NCBI GenBank assembly: GCA_965237965.1
Contig: CBDEGT010000003.1
Location: 1,302,001-1,366,000, forward strand
Length of the DNA stretch: 64,000 nt
Direction of reading: 5' to 3'
Origin: UBA2988 sp965237965
GTDB taxonomy: Bacteria > Gemmatimonadota > Gemmatimonadetes > Longimicrobiales > Gaopeijiaceae
The position numbers and the translations under genes were made by a program. This document shows positions 46,210 through 54,322 of this stretch, one piece after another (within the stretch, counting starts at the first letter, position 1; each line of letters begins with the position of its first letter). The notes under the pieces were generated by a model. It had not been told where the DNA came from and ran no database searches. It saw nothing but the letters and a program-made list of their open reading frames with translations.

Positions 46210-47366
46210 TTCTCGCGCACCTGGCGGATCTGCACCTGGGGTTCCGCGCCTACGAGCGCAGCGAGGGGGGCCGGAACGTGCGGGAGTCCGACGCTTCAGA
46301 CGCGTTTCTACGTGCGATCGAGGAAGTGATTCGGCTTCGGCCCGACGTCGTGTTGATTGCGGGGGATGTGTTCGACCGTCCGGACCCGCCTCCGGCGGCA
46401 CTGGTTACGCTCACACGCGGCCTCGAGGCGGTGCGGGACGCGCTCCCCGGAACGCCGGTGCTGATCGCCGCCGGGCCGCGCGACACGCCGATACGTCTGG
46501 TCGATTCGGGGGTGATGGCCGCGCTCGATACGCTTCCTGGTGTCTCCGCAGCAGGCGGCCGGGCGCGTGCCCTGCGCGTGGGCCCGATCAACGCGGTGCT
46601 TCTGCCGCAGCGAGCAGTGCTGGCCAGCTCCGATGAGACCCCGGCGCCCGACCCGGAAGCCCGGTGGAACGTACTCCTGACCCACGCATGCCGAGGGGTG
46701 GGCCTGGGCGAGCGTGACGGGGTGCGTCGTGGCGCGCGCGACTCGGACGAGAACGGGGCGCCCGTCGCGGGTATGAGCGGTCCAGGCCCGCTCGCCCGCG
46801 TCGATCCTGCGGGCTGGGACTATGTGGCCCTCGGTGGCGAGCACGTGCAACGGAGCCTCCTGCCTCACGTACGCTGGGCGGGTTCCCTGGAAAGGGTGGG
46901 ATGGCGCCCCTGGGACGAGGCGCTCGAGGAGAAGGGCTTCCTCTCGTACGACCTGGAGAGCCGCAGTGCTCGCTTCCACGCGGTGCCCGCGCGGGCGGTG
47001 GTTTCGCTCGCCCCGATCCGGGTACCGCCCGGCGAGCCAGACCGCGTGCGCCTCAGGGTTCGCGAGGTCACGGACGAGGTGCCGGGCGGGATCGACGGCA
47101 AGATCGTGCTCGTGCGGATCCAGGGCGCGGAGCCCTCGGATCTTTCGGGACTGGAGCGAATCGTACCGGCGCTCCGTGAGCGCGCTCTTCACCTCTCGGT
47201 GGCACTGGAGGAGACGGGCGGGCGTCCGTCTGCGCCCTCGCCGGGCGACGCGCTCTACCCTCGGTTGGCCGAGCTCCTCGGGGAGGAGGGCGTCCCTCCC
47301 GTGGATGCCGCGGCGCGGGCCGGAGCGTTGTTGGGCGAGGTGACTGCGGACGCGAGCTCCCCGTGA
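46206..47366 (+). CDS. SbcD/Mre11-like metallophosphoesterase with degenerate active site
   Basis: 386 residues. Mre11/SbcD nucleases use five phosphoesterase motifs with two Mn ions. Motif I is intact (Asp8 and His10 in LADLHLG), motif II is intact (GDVFD, Asp54, Asp57) and the motif IV His160 in LLTHAC is present. Motif III, normally GNHD, is GPRD at residues 90-93, so the metal Asn and catalytic His are lost. Motif V, normally GHxH, is GGEH at 210-213, with one metal His lost. A C-terminal domain of about 130 residues corresponds in position to the SbcD capping region. The GTG start overlaps the preceding stop, and the gene overlaps the SbcC-like gene by four bases. It probably no longer cuts DNA but may still bind it. 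Confidence 0.8.
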   Translation: MILAHLADLHLGFRAYERSEGGRNVRESDASDAFLRAIEEVIRLRPDVVLIAGDVFDRPDPPPAALVTLTRGLEAVRDALPGTPVLIAAGPRDTPIRLVDSGVMAALDTLPGVSAAGGRARALRVGPINAVLLPQRAVLASSDETPAPDPEARWNVLLTHACRGVGLGERDGVRRGARDSDENGAPVAGMSGPGPLARVDPAGWDYVALGGEHVQRSLLPHVRWAGSLERVGWRPWDEALEEKGFLSYDLESRSARFHAVPARAVVSLAPIRVPPGEPDRVRLRVREVTDEVPGGIDGKIVLVRIQGAEPSDLSGLERIVPALRERALHLSVALEETGGRPSAPSPGDALYPRLAELLGEEGVPPVDAAARAGALLGEVTADASSP

Positions 47367-48727
47367 GGGTGGCGGCGCTGCGGGGAGTCCGAGCCGCCGA
47401 CCTGCCCCCGCTGGAGGCCGAGCTGGAAGGCGGGCTGGTGGCGCTGACGGGCACTCCCGAGGACGCCGACGAGGTGCGCAGGGCGCTGGTATGGGCGGTG
47501 GCGACCGAGGAGGTGGTCGTGCAGGTCGAGCGCGCGGGTCACCCGTCGGACTCGACCGTGGAGCGGCTCTGGGGTGGGACCGGAGGCGTGGCCGAGGCGC
47601 TCGCGGCCGCGGTCGTCTGGGTCGCGGGACCGGCCCTGGCGCGCGTCGAGGCCGCGCGCGCCTCGCTTCTTGGCGACGCTCACGCAGTAGGCGAACGGGC
47701 GGGTGGGTCGACGGAGCCGATCGGCGAGCAGCTGAGCCGGCTGGAGGGCGCGCCCGAGGAGCTGCGCGCACGCGAGCGTGAAATGCGTGACCTGCGTGCT
47801 GAGTGGGCCGAGGTCACGGGCGACATGGAGGAGGCAACCATGGAATGGCTCCGCGAGCGCCAAGATGCCGAAACGCAGCTCCAGGCGTACCGGGACCGCG
47901 CCCGCGAGTTGAAGGCGCGGCTTGCGCAGATCCAGGTGGGCGGCCCCCAGGCTCCGTGCCCGACCTGCGGGCGGCCCCTCGCGGATCACCTCACCGACGT
48001 GCGCGTTCAGCTCCGCGACGAGTGGGAGTCGGTGGTTCAGGACGGCAGCTGGTGGAAACGCCGCCGCGAGCAGCTCGAGGACAAGCCGGAACATCTGCGC
48101 ACGCTCGAGGGCCGCGCCGTGCGCCTTCAGGCTGCGGTGGAGGGAGCTGCCGAGCGGCTTGAAGGCGCGCGCGCACACGTGCGCGAGAGGGAGGCGCTCA
48201 GGGTGGAGGCGCTACGTGACCCGGGCTCGCCGGAGGCGCGCGCGCTCGGACGGCTTGCCGACGAGCTGCGCGCAGCCGCGCTGGCGGCGGTGCTGCGCGA
48301 GGCGGGACGGATCGCCGAGCGTCTCACCGGTGGGCGCATTCTGTGGATCCGTCCGGAGGGGGATGCTCCGGTGGCGGAGGGGATATTCCAGGGTGGGGTG
48401 CCGGCGGCGCGCGACCGCGCCGCCGTGGAACTCGCGTGTCGCGTGTCGGCCGCTCGGCTCGCATTGGCGGCCGGCGCGCCCCTGGGCGGGATGGTGGTAG
48501 GAGAGGTGCTGGACGCGCTCGATCCCGAGGATCGGCTCCGGTCCGTCGACGTGCTGAGCGAGCTGGCCGAGGTGCTCGGCCAGGTGGTGGTGGTCACAGG
48601 GACCGACCTCGTCGAGCTGAGGCCGGAGGCGTTCGCGAGTGCATTCCAGCTCCGCGCCGACTCCCGGCCCGGCGCCTCGCTCGAGCCGCTCGTCGTGGGC
48701 GTCGCGAGGTGGGCGCTCAGCACCTGA
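47363..48727 (+). CDS. SbcC/Rad50-like protein with zinc hook but without Walker A
   Basis: 454 residues, much shorter than SbcC (about 1000). The head and coiled-coil plan is visible. An N-terminal segment sits where the P-loop should be (residues 28-41, ALTGTPEDADEVRR), with no GxGKS/T. A coiled coil runs from about 120 to 195. The zinc hook CPTCGRP (Cys199, Cys202) is followed by a return coiled coil to about 320 and a C-terminal head. There, Walker B is altered to MVVGEVLDALDPED. The Glu (381) and D-loop remain, while the Walker B Asp is Gly and the H-loop reads VTGTD without His. ATP hydrolysis is unlikely. It pairs with the SbcD-like gene in a GTGA-type overlap. Confidence 0.78.
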   Translation: MRVAALRGVRAADLPPLEAELEGGLVALTGTPEDADEVRRALVWAVATEEVVVQVERAGHPSDSTVERLWGGTGGVAEALAAAVVWVAGPALARVEAARASLLGDAHAVGERAGGSTEPIGEQLSRLEGAPEELRAREREMRDLRAEWAEVTGDMEEATMEWLRERQDAETQLQAYRDRARELKARLAQIQVGGPQAPCPTCGRPLADHLTDVRVQLRDEWESVVQDGSWWKRRREQLEDKPEHLRTLEGRAVRLQAAVEGAAERLEGARAHVREREALRVEALRDPGSPEARALGRLADELRAAALAAVLREAGRIAERLTGGRILWIRPEGDAPVAEGIFQGGVPAARDRAAVELACRVSAARLALAAGAPLGGMVVGEVLDALDPEDRLRSVDVLSELAEVLGQVVVVTGTDLVELRPEAFASAFQLRADSRPGASLEPLVVGVARWALST

Positions 48728-48762
48728 CCAGCCGCTCGATTACATCAGCCGATGACGGGGGC

Positions 48763-49161
48763 TCAGTCCGTCGTGCCCTCTCCGGCCTGCAGCGCGGTCA
48801 CGGACTCCCGACCGACGAAGTAGCCGCGGATGAACACGGAGAGCACCTGCCCGTTGCGCGTCAGCTGATCGACCGAGTCGAGCTGCTGGCTCCAGAGGAC
48901 GCCTCCCTCGTTCGGCGGGGCAGCCAGCTCGAACCGGATCCCATCCGACCGGTGGTCGGTCCAGTGCACGAGCCAGGTCAGGTCGAAGGGATGGCCCGAA
49001 TGGGTCATTTCGAGCTGGATCTCCCATGTGTACTGACCGTCCTGACTACGCAGGGGAAGTACATGGCATTGCACACCCTCGTCGTAGTTCAGGGCGTACG
49101 CGCACTCGGTTACCGCCTGCTCGACTTCCTCGACCCAGGGATTTGGTTGTGCTTCGCTCAT
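48763..49161 (-). CDS. Uncharacterised 132-residue protein
   Basis: A short soluble protein beginning SEAQPNPWVEEVEQAVTECA, with YTWEIQLEMTHSGHPFDLTW and LVHWTDHRSDGIRFELA. There is no signal peptide or membrane segment, and the composition is acidic. The ATG at 49161 has AGGTG about 10 bases upstream. The mix of beta-strand-like runs suggests a small alpha/beta domain, but I do not recognise it. It is convergent with the SbcC-like gene and divergent from aguB. A longer open frame upstream to 49647 overlaps aguB and is shadow. Confidence 0.65.
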   Translation of the reverse strand: MSEAQPNPWVEEVEQAVTECAYALNYDEGVQCHVLPLRSQDGQYTWEIQLEMTHSGHPFDLTWLVHWTDHRSDGIRFELAAPPNEGGVLWSQQLDSVDQLTRNGQVLSVFIRGYFVGRESVTALQAGEGTTD

Positions 49162-49347
49162 CGATCTGACACCTGCTGAGTGGAACGGTCGCCTCCCCCG
49201 GATCGGGGGCGGCACTCGATATACCGACCAGCGCCGTTCTGGATCCACGGAGGTGCCGGTCGGGACAGACGCCGGCCGGAGCGCGTTGCGTACCCCCTCG
49301 GCCTGCGTGATCCTTAGGCCCCTTTTCCGCTCCCCGCAGAGGTTGCC

Positions 49348-50259
49348 ATGTCGGAGGCAAGCTTTCGGATCGGGTTGGTCCAGCTTCCCGTCGCCGAAGA
49401 GAAGGATTCGACCGTGGGTGCGCACGAGGTTGCGATCCGGGATGCAGCTGTGCGAGGCGCTCAGATCGTCTGCCTGCAGGAGCTGTTCGATGCGCCCTAC
49501 TTCTGCAAGGTGAGTGACGCTGAGCGCTTCGATCTTGCCGAGGCGATCCCGGGACCGACCGTGGTGCGCATGCAGGCGCTTGCCGCCGAGCTCGGAATCG
49601 CCATCGTGGTGCCGATCTTCGAGCGTCGTGCACCGGGTGTGTATCACAACTCGGCAGCGGTCGTGGACGCTGACGGTGCGCTACTGGGAGTCTACCGGAA
49701 GATGCACATCCCGGACGATCCCCTCTACTACGAGAAGTACTACTTCACCCCCGGTGAGATCTATCAACACGGGGAAAGCACAGCCGCCACCGGGTTTCGT
49801 GTGTTCGACACGCGCTTCGGACGGATCGGTGTGTTGATCTGCTGGGACCAGTGGTATCCGGAGGCCGCGCGCATCACCGCACTGATGGGCGCACAGGCGC
49901 TGTTGTATCCGACCGCGATCGGTTGGCATCCCGGCGAGAAGGCCGAGTGGGGGACGGCGCAGGCAGACGCTTGGCGCACCATCCAGAGGGGGCATGCGAT
50001 CGCGAACGGCGTCTATGTGGCGGCGGCCAACCGTGTGGGCTTCGAGGCAGAGCCCGGAACGGATGGGATTGAGTTCTTCGGCCATTCCTTCGTCTGCGAT
50101 CCCTTCGGCAAGGTGATTGCCGAGGCGGGCACGGACTCGGCGGTATTGATCGCCGAGGTGGATCCGCAGCGCGTCGAGGACACGCGCCGCAATTGGCCCT
50201 TCCTACGCGATCGTCGGATCGACGCGTACGGTCCGATCCTGAATCGCTGGCTGGCGTGA
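49348..50259 (+). CDS. aguB: N-carbamoylputrescine amidase (nitrilase superfamily)
   Basis: 303-residue C-N hydrolase. The Glu-Lys-Cys triad is Glu45 in CLQELFDAPYF, Lys118 in VYRKMHIPDD and Cys165 in LICWDQWYPEAAR. CLQELF...YFC, the DDPLYYEKYYFTPGE stretch and PTAIGWHPGEKAEWGTAQ are typical of AguB. It hydrolyses N-carbamoylputrescine to putrescine, CO2 and ammonia. The agmatine deiminase gene follows after 61 bases in the same direction, giving the two-step agmatine-to-putrescine route. A GAGGTTGCC-type ribosome binding site precedes the ATG. Confidence 0.95.
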   Translation: MSEASFRIGLVQLPVAEEKDSTVGAHEVAIRDAAVRGAQIVCLQELFDAPYFCKVSDAERFDLAEAIPGPTVVRMQALAAELGIAIVVPIFERRAPGVYHNSAAVVDADGALLGVYRKMHIPDDPLYYEKYYFTPGEIYQHGESTAATGFRVFDTRFGRIGVLICWDQWYPEAARITALMGAQALLYPTAIGWHPGEKAEWGTAQADAWRTIQRGHAIANGVYVAAANRVGFEAEPGTDGIEFFGHSFVCDPFGKVIAEAGTDSAVLIAEVDPQRVEDTRRNWPFLRDRRIDAYGPILNRWLA

Positions 50260-50320
50260 GTCCGGACTCGGCCCGAGTGATCGAGTCCGCGACGCGAGGG
50301 CCGCGGCACAGTCCGCGGCC

Positions 50321-51373
50321 GTGAGCCGTCCTCCCCCGCGGCGCTGGCCGGCCGAGTGGGAGCCCCACGACGCGACGTGGCTGGGGTGGCCCCATCACCG
50401 CGCGGACTGGCCCGGGAAGTTCGAGGCGATCCCGTGGGTCTTCGTCGAAATCGTGCGCGCGCTACACCGACACGAGCGCGTCGAGATCCTGTGCGACTCG
50501 GAGGACGGGAGAGCCGAGGCGGAGCGCATGCTCGCCGCGGACGCCGTAGAGCGAAGTGGTTACGCACTTCACCTGGTTCCGACCGATCGTGTGTGGCTGC
50601 GTGACTCGGGGCCCACGGGCGTTCACGGGCAACTTGGTCTGGAATGGATCTGCTGGGCGTTCAATGCGTGGGCGAGGTACGACAACTTTCAGAAAGACGA
50701 ACGCGTGGCACAGGCGGTCGCAGAGTTATCCGGCCATCCAGCGGTGACCCCGCGCCGACCGGATGGTGGCGGTCATCTGGTTCTGGAGGGTGGTGGACTC
50801 GAGACTGACGGCGTGGGTACGCTCCTGGTCACGGAGGAGTGGCTGCTCTCGGACATTCAGGTGCGTAACCCGGGACTGACCGCCGCGGACTACGAGCGCG
50901 CTTTCGCGGAGTACCTCGGCGTCGCGCACACCATTTGGCTGGGTGAGGGAGCGGCTGGGGACGACACGCACGGCCATGTGGACGACATCGCACGATTTGT
51001 GGATCGCCACACCGTCGTACTCGCCTGGGAGTCCGACCCGGCCGACGAGAATCACCGCCGGATGGCCGACAACCTGCGACGGTTGGAGCTGGCTGCGCCC
51101 TCGGTACCCGGCGGGCTACGCGTGATCAAGCTTCCGTTCCCGCGCCCGGTCGTGATGGACGGCGTTCGTCTGCCCGCCAGCTACGCGAACTTCTACGTCG
51201 CCAACGGGGTCGTGATCGTACCCACGTTCAACGATCGTGCCGACCGCCTGGCGCTCTACGCCCTCGCAGAGCTCTTTCCCGATCGCGAGGTGTTGGGGAT
51301 CCACGCCGCCGATCTGGTCTGGGGGCTGGGTTCGCTGCACTGCCTGACGCAGCAACAGCCTGCCGCGACGTGA
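50321..51373 (+). CDS. aguA: Agmatine deiminase
   Basis: 350-residue guanidino-group-modifying enzyme that converts agmatine to N-carbamoylputrescine. It opens RWPAEWEPHDATWLGWPHH, has VWLRDSGPT, LEGGGLETDGVGTLLVTEE, DDTHGHVDDIARF with the catalytic His/Asp, and ends GLGSLHCLTQQQP with the nucleophile Cys341. The GTG start at 50321 is in frame with no better start nearby. It pairs with aguB just upstream. No arginine decarboxylase gene (agmatine source) is in the window. Confidence 0.95.
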   Translation: MSRPPPRRWPAEWEPHDATWLGWPHHRADWPGKFEAIPWVFVEIVRALHRHERVEILCDSEDGRAEAERMLAADAVERSGYALHLVPTDRVWLRDSGPTGVHGQLGLEWICWAFNAWARYDNFQKDERVAQAVAELSGHPAVTPRRPDGGGHLVLEGGGLETDGVGTLLVTEEWLLSDIQVRNPGLTAADYERAFAEYLGVAHTIWLGEGAAGDDTHGHVDDIARFVDRHTVVLAWESDPADENHRRMADNLRRLELAAPSVPGGLRVIKLPFPRPVVMDGVRLPASYANFYVANGVVIVPTFNDRADRLALYALAELFPDREVLGIHAADLVWGLGSLHCLTQQQPAAT

Positions 51374-51436
51374 GGACGGCAGACCGGTAGCCATGCCTCG
51401 TCGGGCGATAAGGCTGCTCGGGCGGGGTCACCGGCG

Positions 51437-52093
51437 TCAGTACACCCGGCGATTGAGCTGTCCGATCCTGAAGGTTGCGGTGCTGGCGATGGCCATCACC
51501 GTCATGACGCCTGCCTGCACAGGATCGGTCACGACGAGGTCGGCCGCGTCCGGGACGCCCCCGGCCATGTTGAGACTGACCACGAGGAGACCCTGCTCCC
51601 GGACTTCGCGGACCGCCTGCTCGATTCCGCCCCCCATGATTGCTCCGGCGAGCACGAGAGCGTGTGCGCGCGGCAGTCGCGCAACACCGCGTACCGCGTC
51701 CGCGATCGCCGCCTCACCCACCAGCGGGATCGTGTCCACGGAAATGCGCTCACCTCGGATATTGTGGCGGTCCGCCTCGGAAATCGCGCCCAGCGCAACC
51801 TGACCCACCTGTGCGCCGCCACCCATGATGATGATCCGCTTGCCGTAGATCACCTGGAGCGTCTTCACCAGGGCTGCGTTCTGCACGATCGGCAGCGCGG
51901 CCAAGTCGTCCACCAGCCCCTGAGGATCGTCGATCATCTCGATCTCGAAGAACGTGCGGGCCTCTCCCGCTACCTCACCCTGGATCTCCACCGACAGGAT
52001 GTTGCCATCGCGGCGCGCGATCGCGCCGGTCAGCTGGTGGAGGATTCCGATGCCCTCCGCGGTGGCCACCATCACCCCGAATGTGTCCGCCAT
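51437..52093 (-). CDS. ACT domain-containing protein, possible amino-acid sensor
   Basis: About 218 residues. The N-terminal ACT domain (MVATAEGIGILHQLTGAIAR, then EARTFFEIEMIDDPQGLVDD) is followed by a Rossmann-like C-terminal half: RIIIMGGGAQVGQVALGAIS and ALVLAGAIMGGGIEQAVREV. The combination resembles DUF5612-type ACT proteins known from archaea and some bacteria, with no assigned function. ATG at 52093 starts directly at the ACT domain. It lies convergent with aguA and about 110 bases downstream of the quinone reductase gene, possibly co-transcribed with it. Confidence 0.75.
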   Translation of the reverse strand: MADTFGVMVATAEGIGILHQLTGAIARRDGNILSVEIQGEVAGEARTFFEIEMIDDPQGLVDDLAALPIVQNAALVKTLQVIYGKRIIIMGGGAQVGQVALGAISEADRHNIRGERISVDTIPLVGEAAIADAVRGVARLPRAHALVLAGAIMGGGIEQAVREVREQGLLVVSLNMAGGVPDAADLVVTDPVQAGVMTVMAIASTATFRIGQLNRRVY

Positions 52094-52202
52094 CTCCGCT
52101 GGGCTCCGCCGATTTGAGGTCCGTGCGATACTCGTCGAGATCAGACTGAGGCTATCCGGGCCTCGAGGGGCCGGCAAGCGGCGCGCTCAGGAGTGTCGAG
52201 CT

Positions 52203-53189
52203 TCAGTCCGAGGTACACGAGAGCAGCAACTTGCCGGCGGTTGCGCGGCTCTCGAGCAGCCGATGGGCTTCGGCCGCCTCGGTCAAAGGAAACTCGCGGT
52301 CGATCCGGAGCGACAGCTCACCCGAGCGGAGCCAGGCGAAGACCTCGTCTGCGCGCCACAGCAGCTCGGGGCGGTCGGCCACGTAGTTCGCCAGGCTCGG
52401 TCGGGTGAGGAAGAGCGAGCCCTTCTTGCCCAGGAGGCCGGGATCGATCGGAGCGACGGGGCCGCTCGATTGGCCGAAGAGCACCAGGCAGCCGCGCGGG
52501 CGCAGAGAGTCGAGGCTGTCGGCGAAGGTGGTCTGGCCGACAGAATCGTAGACTACGTCGACTCCGCGGTCGTTCGTGAGCCGCCGCGCCGCCTGCCTGA
52601 AGCTCTCGCGCGTATAGAGCACGACCTCGTCCGCCCCGGCCGCCCGCGCGAGATCCGCTTTCCGCTCGGTGGAGACGGTGCCGATCACGCGCGCTCCCAT
52701 GAGCTTCGCGATCTGAATGAGGAGGAGCCCCACCCCGCCGGCGGCCGCGTGTACGAGCGCGACCTGCCCCGGCTGGAGGGGAAAGGTGCTGTGTGTGAGA
52801 TAGTGCGCGGTCATGCCCTGGAGCATGGCTGCGGCCGCGGTCGCCTGCTCGACACCATCGGGCACCGGGACGAGCCTCCACGCGTCCACCGGGACGTAGT
52901 CCGCGTAGCTCTGCCGCTCCATGGCCCAGGCGACCCGGTCACCCACCCGGATCGGCGCGCTTCCCTCGACCCCCTCCCCAAGGGCGTCCACCACTCCCGC
53001 CCCCTCGGAGCCGGGAGTCAGCGGGAGCGGCATGGGATAGGCGCCGGTACGGTGATAGACGTCGATGAAGTTGACTCCCGCCCATTCCACCCGGACGCGT
53101 GCCTGGCCCCGACCAGGCTCCGGGATCGGAACCTCCTCGAGCCTCAGCTCCTCGGGGCCGCCGGTGCGGTGGACTCGGATGGCGCGCAT
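52203..53189 (-). CDS. NADPH:quinone oxidoreductase, zinc-free MDR family
   Basis: 328 residues. The GroES-like N-terminus (RVEWAGVNFIDVYHRTGAYP) and LPLTPGSEGAGVVDALGEGV match QOR/QorA. The Rossmann motif HAAAGGVGLLLIQIAKLMGA binds NADPH. The zinc-binding residues of alcohol dehydrogenases are absent, as in quinone reductases. A typical C-terminal segment (FPLTEAAEAHRLLESRATAG) ends the protein. The physiological substrate is not predictable. 53190-53321 upstream holds no gene. Confidence 0.93.
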   Translation of the reverse strand: MRAIRVHRTGGPEELRLEEVPIPEPGRGQARVRVEWAGVNFIDVYHRTGAYPMPLPLTPGSEGAGVVDALGEGVEGSAPIRVGDRVAWAMERQSYADYVPVDAWRLVPVPDGVEQATAAAAMLQGMTAHYLTHSTFPLQPGQVALVHAAAGGVGLLLIQIAKLMGARVIGTVSTERKADLARAAGADEVVLYTRESFRQAARRLTNDRGVDVVYDSVGQTTFADSLDSLRPRGCLVLFGQSSGPVAPIDPGLLGKKGSLFLTRPSLANYVADRPELLWRADEVFAWLRSGELSLRIDREFPLTEAAEAHRLLESRATAGKLLLSCTSD

Positions 53190-53321
53190 GGAGTTCAGTC
53201 TACCTCACATTTCGGCGCGCAGATGCCGGGCCCGGAGTCGGGCCGGGAGCCTCGCGGCGGCCACGCCGCACCGCACCCACCACCACCCCGGTCATCTGGA
53301 CGATCTCGGTCACCGCTGACG

Positions 53322-53558
53322 TCAGCTTCCGTAAGCCAGCTCGTTCATCTTTTCGGCGAAGTCCGACCACCGAATGCGTTTCGTCGTCTTCCGGTTGGCG
53401 CCTCGCCAGTTGATCGAGCCGCGGCCGATCATCAGCTCACCGAGCTTGTGATCCTGCGCAAAGATCTCGAGGTCGAGCGATGTTCCTGCCTTCGAGATCT
53501 CAAACACCCTGAGATTCACGTTCACCTTGTGTTTCCGCGTTGTCCTCCGTCTCGGCAT
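53322..53558 (-). CDS. Small basic protein of unknown function
   Basis: 78 residues, Lys/Arg-rich, beginning PRRRTTRKHKVNVNLRVFEI, then TSLDLEIFAQDHKLGELMIG RGSINWRGAN and ending MNELAYGS. The ATG is preceded by GGAGG at ideal spacing, which supports a real gene. The RGSINWRG segment looks beta-hairpin-like. I recognise no family. It stands alone between the quinone reductase and a lipoprotein gene, all on the minus strand. Confidence 0.7.
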   Translation of the reverse strand: MPRRRTTRKHKVNVNLRVFEISKAGTSLDLEIFAQDHKLGELMIGRGSINWRGANRKTTKRIRWSDFAEKMNELAYGS

Positions 53559-53701
53559 GGCGCGCCTCCAGTCGGATCACGCGTGACGTTAGGGCAGAAG
53601 CGTCGGAGCACATCGCCCGACGGTCGACGTTGGAGCCAGACCCGTGCCAGTGCAATGCCGATCCGGCCACGTCGCGTCGATGGCGCGCGACGTGCTCAAG
53701 A

Positions 53702-54145
53702 TCAGCAGCAGGCGATGGGGTTACCAAGGTCGTCGAAGCACTGCCCCAGGCATACCGGCGCAGAACGCAGCACGAAATCCACCCCCGTAACGGGCCCTCC
53801 CACCTCGATGGTCAGGCTGTCCCGCGTGAAGCCCACCCGAACCGCCTTCACGAGATACGAACCGGGTGCGGGGAGCTCCAGGCGGTAGCGTCCTCGCTCG
53901 TCGGTGAGCGTGCCTGCGCTCTGGTCCGCGATGAAGATTTGCGTGTCCTCGATCGCTTGTCCTGCCGCATCCATGACGGCGCCCTCGACGCGGAACGCCC
54001 CGTTCGTAAGAGACGCCTCCCCGGACCCGCCCGCGCAGCCCAGCGCGATCAGCAGCGCGACCGGAGCCACGGCGCCGCGGCCCACCCCGGCCCGGTGACG
54101 TTCCTCCCGCGGTGACTGGAGGCTTCGGATGGCGACTCTGCTCAT
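53702..54145 (-). CDS. Lipoprotein with carboxypeptidase-regulatory-like (CNA-B/TTR-type) domain
   Basis: 147 residues. A lipoprotein signal ends LLIALGC (Cys37). The rest is one CarboxypepD_reg-like beta sandwich: FRVEGAVMDAAGQAIEDTQI, TLTDERGRYRLELPAPGSYL and VRVGFTRDSLTIEVGG. The last residues contain four cysteines (CLGQCFDDLGNPIACC), possibly disulfide-bonded outside the inner membrane. Such domains occur as add-ons in TonB receptors; here it stands alone. A longer open frame toward 55195 is antisense to the next gene and not coding. Confidence 0.72.
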   Translation of the reverse strand: MSRVAIRSLQSPREERHRAGVGRGAVAPVALLIALGCAGGSGEASLTNGAFRVEGAVMDAAGQAIEDTQIFIADQSAGTLTDERGRYRLELPAPGSYLVKAVRVGFTRDSLTIEVGGPVTGVDFVLRSAPVCLGQCFDDLGNPIACC

Positions 54146-54322
54146 CTCGTGATTGAACTCCACGGCGGTGCGGGCCTGGTATCGGGCTGCATCAAGTTGT
54201 CGCCGGCCAACTTGCGCTATGCTAGCCCGGCTCCTGCGCCCGCGCCATCCCGACACGGAGCGCTCCGGCGCTCGCGCGTGCTCACCTTGACGGCAGGAGC
54301 CCGAAGAAAGCAGCATCAGGGC

